DNA from: Pararhizobium sp. IMCC3301
GTDB taxonomy: Bacteria > Pseudomonadota > Alphaproteobacteria > Rhizobiales > GCA-2746425
NCBI RefSeq assembly: GCF_030758315.1
Contig: NZ_CP132336.1
Location: forward strand, 2,943,001-3,007,000
Length of the DNA stretch: 64,000 bases
Direction: 5' to 3'
Shown: piece by piece, positions 34,745 to 44,447 of the stretch
How the letters are laid out: the number at the start of each line of letters is the position of its first letter
Position numbering within the stretch: the first letter of the stretch is position 1
Notes under the pieces: model-generated
The model's input: only the letters and a program-made list of their open reading frames with translations
Database searches by the model: none
Told to the model about the DNA's origin: nothing
Made by a program: the position numbers and the translations under genes

Positions 34745-36571
34745 ATGAGCGATCAGGAAAACACAGCCTATCGCGTCCTTGCCAGAAAATACCGCCCTGC
34801 CACCTTCGAGGACCTGATCGGTCAGGCCCCGATGGTCCAGACCCTGACCAACGCTTTCAAACTCGGGCGCATTGCCCAGGCCTATATGCTGACCGGGGTT
34901 CGCGGTGTCGGCAAAACTACCACCGCCCGTATTCTGGCGCGGGCGCTGAATTATGAGGTTCCCGCCGCAGAGGGCAGAGATGCGATTCATGCACCGACCA
35001 TCGACATGCCCGAGCTTGGCGTCCACTGTACGCCGATTATTGAAAGCCGCCATGTCGATGTGATCGAGATGGATGCGGCCTCGCACACTTCCATCAATGA
35101 TATTCGCGAAATCATCGAGGCGTCGCGCTATAAGCCGGCCAGCGCCCGCTACAAGGTCTATATCATCGATGAGGTTCACATGCTGTCGACGGCGGCCTTC
35201 AACGGTCTGTTGAAGACACTGGAAGAGCCGCCCGCTCACGTCAAATTCATCTTCGCCACAACCGAAATTCGCAAGGTGCCGGTGACCGTTCTGTCACGGT
35301 GCCAGCGCTTTGATCTGCGCCGCATCGATGCGGACACGATGATTTCCTATCTGAAAAATATTGCCGGACAGGAAGATGTATCGATCGCCGAGGATGCTTT
35401 GCGGCTGCTGGCCCGCGCCAGCGAAGGGTCGGCCCGCGATGCCCTGTCGCTGATGGATCAAGCCATCGCCCATGGCGCAGTGAAGGGCAGCGGTGAGATC
35501 GGTGAAGAGGATCTGCGCGACATGCTCGGCCTTGCCGACCGTGCCCGCATCATCGATCTGTTTGAACTGGTGATGTCAGGGAAAATTGCCGAAGCGCTGG
35601 CCGAATTCAACGAGCAGTATAATTCCGGTGCCGATCCAATGGCGGTGCTGTCGGACATGGCCGAGTTCTGTCATCTTCTGACCCGGCTCAAGGCGGCACC
35701 CGATGTCGCCGATCAGGGCGCATTGTCGCCGCGCGAGAAGGAGCGCGGCGCTGAATTATCCGCCCGTTTGTCCATGCGTGTGCTGTCCTCCACCTGGCAG
35801 ATTCTGCTGCGCGGCCTGCAGGAAGTGGCGCAGGCGCCCAAACCGTTGGCGGCAGCTGATATGGTATTGGTGAGACTTGCCTATGCTGCCGATCTGCCGA
35901 GCCCTGATGAGGCGCTGAAGCAACTCAAGGGTCAGGCCGGTACTTCATCCGGCCAAGGTGCAGCAGCAGCGGCAGGCTCAGGCGCTTCGCAAGGCGCTTC
36001 GCCAGGCGCTTCGAAAGGCGCAGCCAGTCTCCAGGCATCGCGCACCATGCCGGTGACGACTTCCGGTGGGGCGCATTTGCGCGCAGTGGCAGCAGCGCCC
36101 CGGCACGAAGCTGAGCCGGCAAGCGCAAGCTCCGAACCAATGCAACAACCGGCACCTGAACTGCTCCGGGATGAATTGCCGCAGCCTCAGTCTCTGGCTG
36201 ACATTGCGGCGCTGGCTTCCGAAAAGCGCGATCTGCCGCTCAAATTTGCCGTTGAACGCTATATGCGCCCGGTGCGCTTTGAAATCGGCCGGATTGAGGT
36301 TGCGATCATTTCGGGAGCCCCTGCAGGCATCACCGGTGATCTTGGCAAGAAACTCTCCGAGTGGACCGGCCGCCGCTGGATGGTTTCCGTGGTGCAGGCG
36401 GAAGGTGCCGCCACACTGCAGCAACAGGCGGAGGCCGAGCAGGCGAAAAAACTGGCTGAAGTCAGAAGCCATCCGCTGGTCGCAGCCGCGCTGGAGGTCT
36501 TTCCCGGCGCACGCATTGTCGAGGTCATAGACCGCGATATCAATCACAAAGATAGCAACGAACAGGACTAG
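34745..36571 (+). CDS. dnaX: DNA polymerase III subunits gamma/tau
   Basis: DnaX is the AAA+ clamp-loader subunit. The 608-residue protein has Walker A in TGVRGVGKTTTARILA, Walker B in VYIIDEVHMLS, sensor 1 in FIFATTEIRKVPVTV and the SRC motif in LSRCQRFDLRR. In place of the four-cysteine zinc finger of E. coli it has one Cys (LGVHCTPIIESRHVDVIEMD), as usual in alphaproteobacteria. A low-complexity linker (GASQGASPGASKGAAS, around residue 415-430) is coded by three 12-bp DNA repeats at 35981-36016, then the tau C terminus follows. It forms an operon with ybaB and recR. Confidence 0.97.
   Translation: MSDQENTAYRVLARKYRPATFEDLIGQAPMVQTLTNAFKLGRIAQAYMLTGVRGVGKTTTARILARALNYEVPAAEGRDAIHAPTIDMPELGVHCTPIIESRHVDVIEMDAASHTSINDIREIIEASRYKPASARYKVYIIDEVHMLSTAAFNGLLKTLEEPPAHVKFIFATTEIRKVPVTVLSRCQRFDLRRIDADTMISYLKNIAGQEDVSIAEDALRLLARASEGSARDALSLMDQAIAHGAVKGSGEIGEEDLRDMLGLADRARIIDLFELVMSGKIAEALAEFNEQYNSGADPMAVLSDMAEFCHLLTRLKAAPDVADQGALSPREKERGAELSARLSMRVLSSTWQILLRGLQEVAQAPKPLAAADMVLVRLAYAADLPSPDEALKQLKGQAGTSSGQGAAAAAGSGASQGASPGASKGAASLQASRTMPVTTSGGAHLRAVAAAPRHEAEPASASSEPMQQPAPELLRDELPQPQSLADIAALASEKRDLPLKFAVERYMRPVRFEIGRIEVAIISGAPAGITGDLGKKLSEWTGRRWMVSVVQAEGAATLQQQAEAEQAKKLAEVRSHPLVAAALEVFPGARIVEVIDRDINHKDSNEQD
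35981..36016 (+). repeat. Three tandem 12-bp repeats inside dnaX
   Basis: The units GGCGCTTCGCAA, GGCGCTTCGCCA and GGCGCTTCGAAA encode the repeated GAS-x linker of tau. Unit length is a multiple of three, so copy-number changes would keep the frame. Confidence 0.85.
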
Positions 36572-36574
36572 ATC

Positions 36575-36898
36575 ATGAAAAACATCATGGGCATGATGAA
36601 ACAGGCGCAGGAACTGCAGCAGAAGATGCAGGATGCGCAGGCCGAAATCGCCGAACTGGAAATTGAAGGCACAGCCGGGGCCGGACTGGTCCGTGTCAAA
36701 CTGTCCGGGCAGGGCCAGATCAAGGCCATCTCGATTGATCCCTCACTGATCGATCCGCAGGAGCCTGAGATGCTGGAAGACCTGATCATGGCAGCGCATA
36801 ATGATGCCAAATCCAGATCGGAATCCGTCATTGCCGAGAAAATGAAGGACGTCACTGGAGGACTCAACCTGCCTGAAGGCATGAAGCTGCCGTTCTAG
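36575..36898 (+). CDS. YbaB/EbfC nucleoid-associated protein
   Basis: The 107-residue protein starts [19 protein letters not shown] and carries a coiled-coil N-terminal helix, then the dimer core [20 protein letters not shown]. YbaB dimers bind DNA without strong sequence preference. It starts 3 bp after the dnaX stop and ends 12 bp before recR; the trio dnaX-ybaB-recR is widely conserved. Confidence 0.95.
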   Translation: MKNIMGMMKQAQELQQKMQDAQAEIAELEIEGTAGAGLVRVKLSGQGQIKAISIDPSLIDPQEPEMLEDLIMAAHNDAKSRSESVIAEKMKDVTGGLNLPEGMKLPF

Positions 36899-36910
36899 CC
36901 GGCCCGTCCA

Positions 36911-37504
36911 ATGATCGGTACTGAAATTGAACGTCTGATTCAGTTGCTGGCACGCCTGCCGGGCCTTGGCCCGCGTTCGGCCCGCCGCGCTGCGCTGCAT
37001 CTTATCAAGAAGAAAGACGAACTATTGATGCCGCTGGCACAGGCGATGGCCGCGGCCGTTGAAAAAGTCCAGCTGTGCAGCTCCTGCGGCAATGTCGATA
37101 CCTGCAATCCCTGCACTATCTGCACCGATCCGCGCCGCGATGATACGGTGCTGGTGGTGGTCGAGGATGTTGCCGATCTGTGGGCGCTGGAACGCGCTGC
37201 GGCAACACGCGGGCGCTATCATGTGCTTGGCGGAACTCTCTCGCCGCTGGACGGAATCGGCCCCGAGGACCTGTTCATTTCCCGCCTGGTGGAACGCGCC
37301 GGAGAGCCGCAGGTCATCGAGATCATTCTGGCGGTCAACGCCACGGTCGATGGTGTCACCACCGCTCATTACATCACTGATCAGCTGGAAGGGCTCGACA
37401 TTTCCATCACCCGGCTTGCCCATGGCGTTCCGGTTGGGGGCGAGCTGGATTATCTCGACGAGGGCACCCTTAGCGCCGCGATGCGCAGCCGCACCAAATT
37501 CTGA
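36911..37504 (+). CDS. recR: Recombination mediator RecR
   Basis: RecR works with RecO (and RecF) to load RecA on gapped DNA. The 197-residue protein has the helix-hairpin-helix ([20 protein letters not shown]), the four-cysteine zinc finger [16 protein letters not shown] and the Toprim domain with [13 protein letters not shown] and [15 protein letters not shown]. Complete. A GC-rich imperfect hairpin (37506-37548) fills the 56-bp gap to the convergent gamma-glutamyltransferase gene but has no T-run. Confidence 0.98.
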   Translation: MIGTEIERLIQLLARLPGLGPRSARRAALHLIKKKDELLMPLAQAMAAAVEKVQLCSSCGNVDTCNPCTICTDPRRDDTVLVVVEDVADLWALERAAATRGRYHVLGGTLSPLDGIGPEDLFISRLVERAGEPQVIEIILAVNATVDGVTTAHYITDQLEGLDISITRLAHGVPVGGELDYLDEGTLSAAMRSRTKF

Positions 37505-37560
37505 TCCGCCGTTTCCCGGAACAGAACCCGGGGAGAGACGGCTGGCGGGTGTGAAACGCT

Positions 37561-39108
37561 CTAATCCACCACCACAAACACGCCCTCGCGGCGCGGGTCG
37601 CCGGCACCTTCAAATCGTCCGCGCCGGTTGCGTTCGACGGCGTGCACACCGCCGAAATAGAGGCTCTGCTCCTGCCAGAACTCCGTCGCCGGGAAAATTC
37701 CCTCCAGGGCTTTGGCTTCCGGTTGATTGCCGTAATCCTCGATATCGAGTTTGCCGCGCTCCCCATGAATGCGGGGCCGGTAGATCGCCTCGCGAATATT
37801 CATGCCGGTCATCAGCCGGTTGGCGAGCACCTGATATAATGCAGTGCGGATCCGGTTCGAGCCGCCCGACCCCAAAGCCAGAAGTGTGCCATCGGCACCC
37901 TCTGCAATAGTTGGTGCCATCATCGAGGACAACCGTCGCCTGCCTTGCGGACGCGGCTGCCAGCCGGCCGCGCCGGCCGGGTTCACATCTTCTTCGCCGA
38001 GCATATTGTTCAGCATGAATCCGGTTCCAGGGACAATTTCGCCGTTGCCTTCGCCATTGCTGACAGTCACGGCAACCGCGTTGCCAAGCCGGTCGATAAT
38101 GCTGATATGAGTGGTGCCGTTGAAGCTGTCGTGGCCGCTGCTCTCCTCCGGCTCGCTGGCGCTGACATGAAACGCCTCTGCCACTTCGCTGCCGTTACGC
38201 GCCCGTCGCCAGAAGTCATCCACTGCAGCAATCGCCTCGGCTCTGCCGGCAAGACCGGACGACAGATCAGACCGGTCTTTGTCGCCCGCGCTCAGCATGG
38301 CCAGCGCCAGCACGCCCCCCATGGCGGGCAATGCGTTGCTGAACACCCGGTCTGTGGTGTTCTGCCACTGCGCCGGCTTGCGCGTCAGCTCTGCGTAATC
38401 GGAAAAATCAGCCGCCCTGATATGGCCGCCCTGTCCGCTCTGTTGTTCCAGCATTGCCTGCGGGCAGGAAATCCCCTCAAGCAATCCGTCTCCGCGGCTG
38501 GCGATCTGCTGAAACAGCGCTGTCAGGTCTTTGTTGTCAAATGGATCGCCGCTCGCCAGCAACGCGCCTTTGGGGGCAAACAGAGCCCTCGCCGCCGCTG
38601 ACGCTGTCAATATTGGCGAGACGATCTCAAACAGACGTGCCTGCAGCGGGCTGATCGTCAGGCCCTCGGCGCTGGCCAGGGCTGTGCTGATCAGCGTTTG
38701 CAGAGTAATTCCGTTACCCTTGGCACCGAGTACTGCGAGTGCTGCCAATCCGGCTTCCATGCCCGGCACTGCGCTGGTGCCGGCGCCAATGTGAAAACTC
38801 TGCCGCACGCTCCCGAAATCGGCCTCGATTTCGACAATATCGGCATCTTTCTGCTTGAGGCCGGGCAGATCAGCAAAAAAATCCAGAACGTCGGTGGTGC
38901 CGTTGCGGTGCCGTGCGGTCATGAAGCCGCCGCCGCCCGGGCTGGCAAATACAGGTTCTGCCAGGCAGGCGGCAATCAGCGCGGCCAGGGCGGCCTGAAA
39001 CGCATTGCCGCCCTGATTGAGAATCCGTGCTGCCGCATCGGCAGTTACGCGATGGCCGGCGGCGACAGCTCCGGCCTGCAGGTCTCGCGCCTTGTGAAGG
39101 GATGACAT
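37561..39108 (-). CDS. Gamma-glutamyltransferase family protein
   Basis: Ntn-hydrolases of this family cut the gamma-glutamyl bond of glutathione or related compounds after self-cleavage. The 515-residue protein has the catalytic Thr in GTTHISIIDRLGNAVAVTVSNGEG, with GTGFMLNNML and LALGSGGSNRIRTALYQVL downstream, and the large subunit start AAGHRVTADAAARILNQGGNAFQAALAAL. It lacks a signal peptide and is somewhat shorter than periplasmic E. coli Ggt (580 residues), so it is probably cytoplasmic. Related enzymes include cephalosporin acylases and hydrolases of unknown substrates, so I do not name it ggt. Confidence 0.85.
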   Translation of the reverse strand: MSSLHKARDLQAGAVAAGHRVTADAAARILNQGGNAFQAALAALIAACLAEPVFASPGGGGFMTARHRNGTTDVLDFFADLPGLKQKDADIVEIEADFGSVRQSFHIGAGTSAVPGMEAGLAALAVLGAKGNGITLQTLISTALASAEGLTISPLQARLFEIVSPILTASAAARALFAPKGALLASGDPFDNKDLTALFQQIASRGDGLLEGISCPQAMLEQQSGQGGHIRAADFSDYAELTRKPAQWQNTTDRVFSNALPAMGGVLALAMLSAGDKDRSDLSSGLAGRAEAIAAVDDFWRRARNGSEVAEAFHVSASEPEESSGHDSFNGTTHISIIDRLGNAVAVTVSNGEGNGEIVPGTGFMLNNMLGEEDVNPAGAAGWQPRPQGRRRLSSMMAPTIAEGADGTLLALGSGGSNRIRTALYQVLANRLMTGMNIREAIYRPRIHGERGKLDIEDYGNQPEAKALEGIFPATEFWQEQSLYFGGVHAVERNRRGRFEGAGDPRREGVFVVVD

Positions 39109-39133
39109 CTGTTCTGGGTCTCAGCGTGTAATA

Positions 39134-40750
39134 TTATCTGTTGGCGAACGGGCCGCTGGCCCGCGGCGCGGCCGAGCGCACCTCACTATCCACATGAGGC
39201 AGAAAAATCTCGAAGTTTTTTTCAAACATGCCCACCAGTTTCGCCGCCTGGGCATCATAGGCGGCAGGGTTGGCCCAGGTCTTGCGCGGATGCAGCAGAT
39301 GCGGCTCGACACGGGGCACCTCACGTGGCACCGAAAAGCCGAACGCACGGTCAGTGTAGAAACTTGCATTCTCCAATGCACCGTCCAGCGCCGCGGCAAG
39401 CAGCATCCGTGTCGCCTTGATCGGCATGCGGCGGCCCTCGCCATAGGGGCCACCGGTCCAGCCCGTATTGACCAGCCAGCAATTGACATCATGCTCGGCG
39501 ATCAGCCGGCGCAGCAGATTGCCGTATTCAGAAGGATGGCGTGGCATGAATGGCGCGCCGAAGCAGGTGGAAAAGGTGGCTGACGGTTCCGTCACGCCCT
39601 TTTCCGTCCCGGCCACCTTTGCGGTATAGCCGGACAGGAAATGATACATTGCCTGCGCCGGTGTCAATTGCGCGATTGGCGGCAGCACACCGAACGCATC
39701 ACAGGTCAGCATGATTATGTTTTTGGGCTGCCCGGCGCGTCCTGTGGCGCTGGAATTTGAAATGAAATGGATCGGATAGGCACACCGCGTATTCTCGGTT
39801 TTGGAGCTATCGTCGAAATCCGGCTGCCGTGTCACCGGATCGATCACCATATTTTCCAGAATGGTGCCGAAGCGCTGAGTTGTGGCGTAGATTTCCGGTT
39901 CCGCTTCGCGCGACAGTTTTATCGTCTTGGCGTAGCAACCGCCCTCAAAATTGAAGATTCCATCCGGTCCCCAGCCATGCTCGTCATCGCCGATAAGCGT
40001 GCGCACCGGGTCGGCTGAAAGCGTGGTTTTTCCGGTGCCCGAGAGGCCGAAAAACAGCGCCGATTCCCCGGAATCATTGACATTGGCAGAGCAATGCATC
40101 GGCATGACGCCTTGTTCGGGAAGCAGATAATTGAGGAATGTGAAGACAGATTTCTTCATTTCTCCGGCATAGGAAGTGCCACCGACAAGCACGATGCGGC
40201 GGTCGAAATTACACGCGATAATGGTTTCAGAGCGGGTGCCGTGGCGCGCCGGATCGGCTTTGAAAGACGGCAGGTCGATAACCAGCAGACCGGGCTTGAA
40301 GCCGGCAAGATCGTCATGCTTCGGCCGAATCAGAAGGTTGCGGATGAACAGTGAATGCCAGGCATATTCCGTGAACACGCGGGTTGGCAGGCGCAAGTGC
40401 GGGTCAGCGCCGCCATACAGATCCTGGCAATATAATTCCCCGCCACCGGCATGGGCAAGGAAGTCGTCCAGCAGAAGGTCAAAATTGGCCTCCGACAAGG
40501 CACCGTTATTGTCCCACCAGATTGTGTCTTCGGTGGTCGTGTCGCGCACCACGGCTTTGTCTTTGGCCGAGCGTCCGGTATGCGTTCCGGTATCAACCGC
40601 CAGCGCACCGCCCGCAGTCATCCCGCCTTCACCCCGTGTCAGGGCGTGTTCATAAAGTTCAGGCGCAATCAGATTGCTGCGTTGGCTGCAGCAGGCCGAC
40701 AGGACTGCATCTGCGTTGCCAAAACTGGGATGTGCAGGCGGCATGAACAT
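39134..40750 (-). CDS. pckA: Phosphoenolpyruvate carboxykinase (ATP)
   Basis: PckA makes PEP from oxaloacetate, the first step of gluconeogenesis. The 538-residue protein has the P-loop [16 protein letters not shown], the metal-binding Lys/His/Asp sites in [15 protein letters not shown] and [13 protein letters not shown], and [13 protein letters not shown] placed the start at the ATG at 40750 ([10 protein letters not shown]) because this gives the normal family length; the frame is open for 33 more codons upstream. Position next to chvI on the opposite strand is a known rhizobial arrangement, and ChvI-type regulators influence pckA in some relatives. Confidence 0.97.
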   Translation of the reverse strand: MFMPPAHPSFGNADAVLSACCSQRSNLIAPELYEHALTRGEGGMTAGGALAVDTGTHTGRSAKDKAVVRDTTTEDTIWWDNNGALSEANFDLLLDDFLAHAGGGELYCQDLYGGADPHLRLPTRVFTEYAWHSLFIRNLLIRPKHDDLAGFKPGLLVIDLPSFKADPARHGTRSETIIACNFDRRIVLVGGTSYAGEMKKSVFTFLNYLLPEQGVMPMHCSANVNDSGESALFFGLSGTGKTTLSADPVRTLIGDDEHGWGPDGIFNFEGGCYAKTIKLSREAEPEIYATTQRFGTILENMVIDPVTRQPDFDDSSKTENTRCAYPIHFISNSSATGRAGQPKNIIMLTCDAFGVLPPIAQLTPAQAMYHFLSGYTAKVAGTEKGVTEPSATFSTCFGAPFMPRHPSEYGNLLRRLIAEHDVNCWLVNTGWTGGPYGEGRRMPIKATRMLLAAALDGALENASFYTDRAFGFSVPREVPRVEPHLLHPRKTWANPAAYDAQAAKLVGMFEKNFEIFLPHVDSEVRSAAPRASGPFANR

Positions 40751-41130
40751 GGGCAATGAGCCTTTGCGACACAGGAAAATTTCGCCGCACCGTAGAGCAC
40801 ATTTTTTGAAAGTCGAGTCATTTGACCCGGTTCCAATGACTGCAAGCAAAGCCTGCTCCAGGCAGTATTCCGCCAGACATTCCGCCAGACATTCCGCCTG
40901 ACCGCAAGTGCTCAGAACAGTGTCCGTATGGCTCGCTGACCCGGCCCAATGGCGCGGGGTTCAATGAGATGAGCGGAGCCGCAAGTTGCCAAAAGTGCGT
41001 GACCGGCGCCGGTCATACAGGGGTATCCCCTTGCCTATTTGCCGGACAATCATCATGGCAGCCATAATTTGCGCGCAATTTTGCGGCGAAAGCGCTAAAT
41101 GTTTCGTGAAATGCCGTTGGAGCAGACCTT
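40751..41130. other. Divergent pckA-chvI intergenic region
   Basis: The 380 bp between the divergent starts contain three tandem 12-bp units (ATTCCGCCAGAC at 40867, 40879 and 40891, the last with one change), a perfect 16-bp palindrome TGACCGGCGCCGGTCA at 41000-41015 and a small stem GGGG-TAT-CCCC at 41020-41030. The promoters of both genes must lie here. No coding potential is evident. Confidence 0.7.
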
Positions 41131-41829
41131 ATGCCGACAATTGCACTTGTTGATGATGACCGTAATATTCTGACTTCTGTCGCGATGGCGCTGGAATCAG
41201 AAGGTTACCGGGTCCAGACCTACACAGATGGCGCGTCAGCGCTGGATGGTCTGATGGACAATCCGCCGGATATGGCCATTCTGGATATCAAAATGCCGCG
41301 CATGGACGGCATGGAATTGCTCCGCCGGCTCCGCCAGAGCAGCGATATGCCGGTGATTTTCCTGACATCGAAAGATGATGAAATTGACGAGTTGTTCGGC
41401 CTGAAAATGGGTGCGGATGACTTTATTCACAAGCCGTTTTCCCAGCGCCTGCTGGTAGAGCGCGTCAAAGCGGTGATGCGGCGCGTTGCACCGCGTGATG
41501 GCACGGTGGTCAAGGAGCCGGATACCAAGGCGCTTGAGCGCGGTGCCCTGTCGATGGATCAGGAACGCCACACCTGCACCTGGAACAGCCGCAATGTTGT
41601 TCTGACCGTCACCGAATTTCTCATTCTGTTTGCGTTAGCTCAGCGCCCCGGCGTGGTGAAGAGCCGCAATGCACTGATGGATGCAGCCTATGACGACCAA
41701 GTCTATGTCGATGACCGCACCATTGACAGTCATATCAAACGTCTGCGCAAGAAGTTCAAAGCGACAGATGACGATTTCGATATGATCGAAACGCTGTATG
41801 GTGTCGGTTACCGCTTTCGCGAAGGATAG
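41131..41829 (+). CDS. chvI: Response regulator ChvI (OmpR/PhoB type)
   Basis: ChvI is the response regulator of the ChvG-ChvI system, which controls envelope, exopolysaccharide and acid-response genes in rhizobia. The 232-residue protein has a receiver domain (phospho-acceptor Asp52 in [13 protein letters not shown], acidic pocket VDDDRN and Lys in FIHKPFSQ) and a winged-helix output domain ([41 protein letters not shown]). GGAG lies upstream of the ATG. It is followed by chvG and is divergent from pckA. Confidence 0.96.
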   Translation: MPTIALVDDDRNILTSVAMALESEGYRVQTYTDGASALDGLMDNPPDMAILDIKMPRMDGMELLRRLRQSSDMPVIFLTSKDDEIDELFGLKMGADDFIHKPFSQRLLVERVKAVMRRVAPRDGTVVKEPDTKALERGALSMDQERHTCTWNSRNVVLTVTEFLILFALAQRPGVVKSRNALMDAAYDDQVYVDDRTIDSHIKRLRKKFKATDDDFDMIETLYGVGYRFREG

Positions 41830-41836
41830 GATTGCA

Positions 41837-42027
41837 GTTAGAGCCGTTTCATGACTATCGAACCACCGAAGGCCACGCTAGGCATTTGGCCAAGCACCGG
41901 GCTTGCACGCCCGCCGGACGTCGTTACACTCCCCTTGTGGTCATGAAGACCACGGCGTGGAGCGTGCCGCGTCGGCAGACGCGCAAACCCGGTCAAATGA
42001 TCCGATAGTCATGAAACGTGCTCTAAC
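41837..42027. repeat. Long inverted repeat spanning the chvI-chvG junction
   Basis: The left arm (41837-41860: GTTAGAGC then CGTTTCATGACTATCG) is repeated in inverted form at 42003-42027 with a single extra base. A 142-bp spacer separates the arms; it contains a smaller hairpin with a GTGGTC/GACCAC stem (41937-41953). The right arm includes the first candidate chvG start codon (ATG at 42011). It may be a small non-coding repeat element or an RNA structure that controls chvG translation. Confidence 0.75.
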
Positions 42028-42031
42028 CATC

Positions 42032-43861
42032 ATGTCGGCTTCAGACGCCACAAAAGCGGAGGATTTCCGCGAAGATGATGATGAAGTTGCCGCAACGGCA
42101 ACAGCAGCACACAGCGATGCGGCCAAGGCCCGACAGGGTTCCAGCCGTCGCGCGCGCATTCTGAGGCTGACGCCGCGCCGCGTATGGTCGGCGATCAGCA
42201 TTCAGGTGTTTTCATCTCTGACCCGGCGGATCGTCTTTCTCAACCTGGCGGCCCTGCTGGTACTGTTGTCCGGCATTCTGTTTCTCAACCAGTTTCGCGC
42301 TGGTCTGATTGATGCGCGAATCGAAAGTCTTCTGACCCAGGGCGAAATTATTTCCGGCGCGATTGCCGCCTCCGCCAGCGTCCAGACCAACACCATCACG
42401 ATCGATCCGGACCGCTTGCTTGAATTGCGCAGCGGAGAAAGCATCGCCACTTTCGAAGATCAGGAAGATGCGCTGGAATTTCCCATCAACCCGGAGCGTG
42501 TCGCACCGGTGCTGCGGCGGTTGATTTCGCCGACCCGGACACGGGCGCGGATTTACGATCAGGACGGAACCCTCATTCTCGACAGCCGGGCGCTCTATGC
42601 GTCCGGTCAGATTCTGCGCTTTGATCTGCCGCCAGTGGAAACCACGCCAGCCTGGTATGAAAACATGTGGCAACAGGCGAAATTATGGCTGCGCCGGGGT
42701 GAATTGCCGCTTTACACCGAAGTTGATGGCGGCAACGGGCGCGATTATCCGGAAGTCGTCAAGGCTTTGTCCGGGACGCCCGCCAGTGAAGTGCGTGTTA
42801 CCCAGCAGGGCGAATTGACAGTCGCGGTTGCGGTGCCGATCCAACGCTTCCGTGCCGTTCTCGGCTCATTGCTGTTATCGACACAGGGCGGCGATATCGA
42901 TGCCATTGTCCAGGCTGAGCGGCTTGCGATCTTGCGGGTTTTCCTCGTCGCCGCAACGGTCACGATTTTGCTGTCGATCCTGCTGGCCAGCACCATCGCC
43001 GGGCCAATGCGCCGTCTGGCGGCGGCTGCTGACAGGGTGCGGCGCGGCGTCAAAACCCGTGGTGAAATCCCGGATTTTACCGAGCGACGGGATGAAATCG
43101 GCCACCTCTCCCAGGCGCTGCGCGACATGACGGATGCGCTGTTTACCCGGATGGCGGCGATTGAGAGCTTTGCCGCCGATGTTTCCCACGAATTGAAAAA
43201 TCCGCTGACATCTTTGCGCAGCGCGGTGGAAACCCTGCCGCTTGCCAAAAACAAGGAACAGCGCGACCGGCTGCTCAGCGTCATTTTGCATGATATCAGG
43301 CGTCTTGACCGGCTGATCAGCGATATTTCCGATGCGTCCCGGCTGGACGCTGAACTTGCCCGCCAATCCTCTGAGCCGGTAGATTTGTGGCAGCTTCTCA
43401 CCACGGTAGTGGATGTGGCCCGGGAAACTGCATCGGCGGATTCGGCGAAGATATCGCTGAAGATTGATCCGCGCCTGAAGGACAAGCTGTTTGTGATGGG
43501 CAATGATGGCCGTCTGGGACAGGTCATCAACAACCTCCTCGACAATGCCTGTTCTTTCACCGGTCCAAATGGCAGTGTGCGCATCACCGCGCGCCGCGAT
43601 GAAGACGAGGTTGTCATCGCCATCGAGGATGACGGCCCCGGCATTCGTCCGGATGTGGAAACACGGATTTTTGAACGGTTTTACACCGACCGCCCCAACC
43701 GCGAGGATTTCGGCCAGAATTCCGGGCTCGGGCTTTCGATCAGTAAACAGATTGTCGAGGCCCTTCGCGGAACCATCGAAGCAAAGAATTGGTACGGTGC
43801 CGACAAGGAGGTGCCGGCGGGAGCGCGCTTTATTCTGCGATTGCCGCTGGCCAAAGGTTGA
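42032..43861 (+). CDS. chvG: Sensor histidine kinase ChvG
   Basis: ChvG (ExoS in Sinorhizobium) is the membrane kinase that phosphorylates ChvI. The protein of about 609 residues has two membrane helices (RIVFLNLAALLVLLSGILFL; ILRVFLVAATVTILLSILLAS) flanking a periplasmic sensor of about 240 residues, then a HAMP region. The H-box is FAADVSHELKNPLTSLRSAVETL, followed by N, G1 and G2 boxes (VINNLLDNACSF, EDDGPGIRPDVE, GLGLSISKQIVEALRG). Start choice is open: 42011 or 42032; neither has a clear ribosome site, and the first lies in the right arm of the inverted repeat. Confidence 0.95.
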   Translation: MSASDATKAEDFREDDDEVAATATAAHSDAAKARQGSSRRARILRLTPRRVWSAISIQVFSSLTRRIVFLNLAALLVLLSGILFLNQFRAGLIDARIESLLTQGEIISGAIAASASVQTNTITIDPDRLLELRSGESIATFEDQEDALEFPINPERVAPVLRRLISPTRTRARIYDQDGTLILDSRALYASGQILRFDLPPVETTPAWYENMWQQAKLWLRRGELPLYTEVDGGNGRDYPEVVKALSGTPASEVRVTQQGELTVAVAVPIQRFRAVLGSLLLSTQGGDIDAIVQAERLAILRVFLVAATVTILLSILLASTIAGPMRRLAAAADRVRRGVKTRGEIPDFTERRDEIGHLSQALRDMTDALFTRMAAIESFAADVSHELKNPLTSLRSAVETLPLAKNKEQRDRLLSVILHDIRRLDRLISDISDASRLDAELARQSSEPVDLWQLLTTVVDVARETASADSAKISLKIDPRLKDKLFVMGNDGRLGQVINNLLDNACSFTGPNGSVRITARRDEDEVVIAIEDDGPGIRPDVETRIFERFYTDRPNREDFGQNSGLGLSISKQIVEALRGTIEAKNWYGADKEVPAGARFILRLPLAKG

Positions 43862-43878
43862 TATCTTCATGGCCCGTT

Positions 43879-44379
43879 ATGATGCCTGATCCCGCCATGT
43901 CAGATCAGACCGGTGTGGTGCCCACGATCCACGGCAGTTGTGTTGTCTGGCGCAATGCCGGTGTGCTGATCATCGGGCGGTCCGGCAGCGGCAAATCCCA
44001 ACTGGCACTGGCGCTGATGGCCGACGCTGCCGCGCCCGGTAGTCTGGTGGCCGATGACCGGGTGGTTCTGCAGGCCAGGCAGGGGCTTCTGGTGGCGTCC
44101 GCGCCGCTGGCCCTGCGCGGCAAGATCGAGCGTTTTGGCATGGGTATAGAAACCCACGAAACTCTGGATTCCGCGCCACTTGATCTTGTTGTGCAATTGA
44201 CACCGGTTGGCGAAATGGAACGAATGCCGGAGCCGCATATGCTGGTCTGGGAGCATCACGGGATTGCGCTTGCAAAACTGATACTGCCAGAGCAGCCGTG
44301 TCACGGCGTTTCAGCAATATTTGCAACCTTGAATCGAAAACCTGTGCTCGCCACACAGGAAAACCGTCGAAAACGTTAA
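43879..44379 (+). CDS. hprK: HPr kinase/phosphorylase, short rhizobial form
   Basis: HprK phosphorylates HPr on serine and can reverse it. The product of up to 166 residues contains the P-loop LIIGRSGSGKSQLALALM and the LVADDRVVLQ metal-binding segment but lacks the N-terminal domain of Gram-positive HprK, as usual in alphaproteobacteria. The start may be any of three ATGs at 43879, 43882 and 43897. It lies 17 bp after chvG and before the EIIA and HPr genes, a conserved group for nitrogen/carbon-related PTS regulation. Confidence 0.93.
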   Translation: MMPDPAMSDQTGVVPTIHGSCVVWRNAGVLIIGRSGSGKSQLALALMADAAAPGSLVADDRVVLQARQGLLVASAPLALRGKIERFGMGIETHETLDSAPLDLVVQLTPVGEMERMPEPHMLVWEHHGIALAKLILPEQPCHGVSAIFATLNRKPVLATQENRRKR

Positions 44380-44447
44380 TTTGGGCCTTGCCATCGCACC
44401 GCCAATGCCCAAGATACCGACCATCTGTGTTGAGTCTGGATTGTTCT

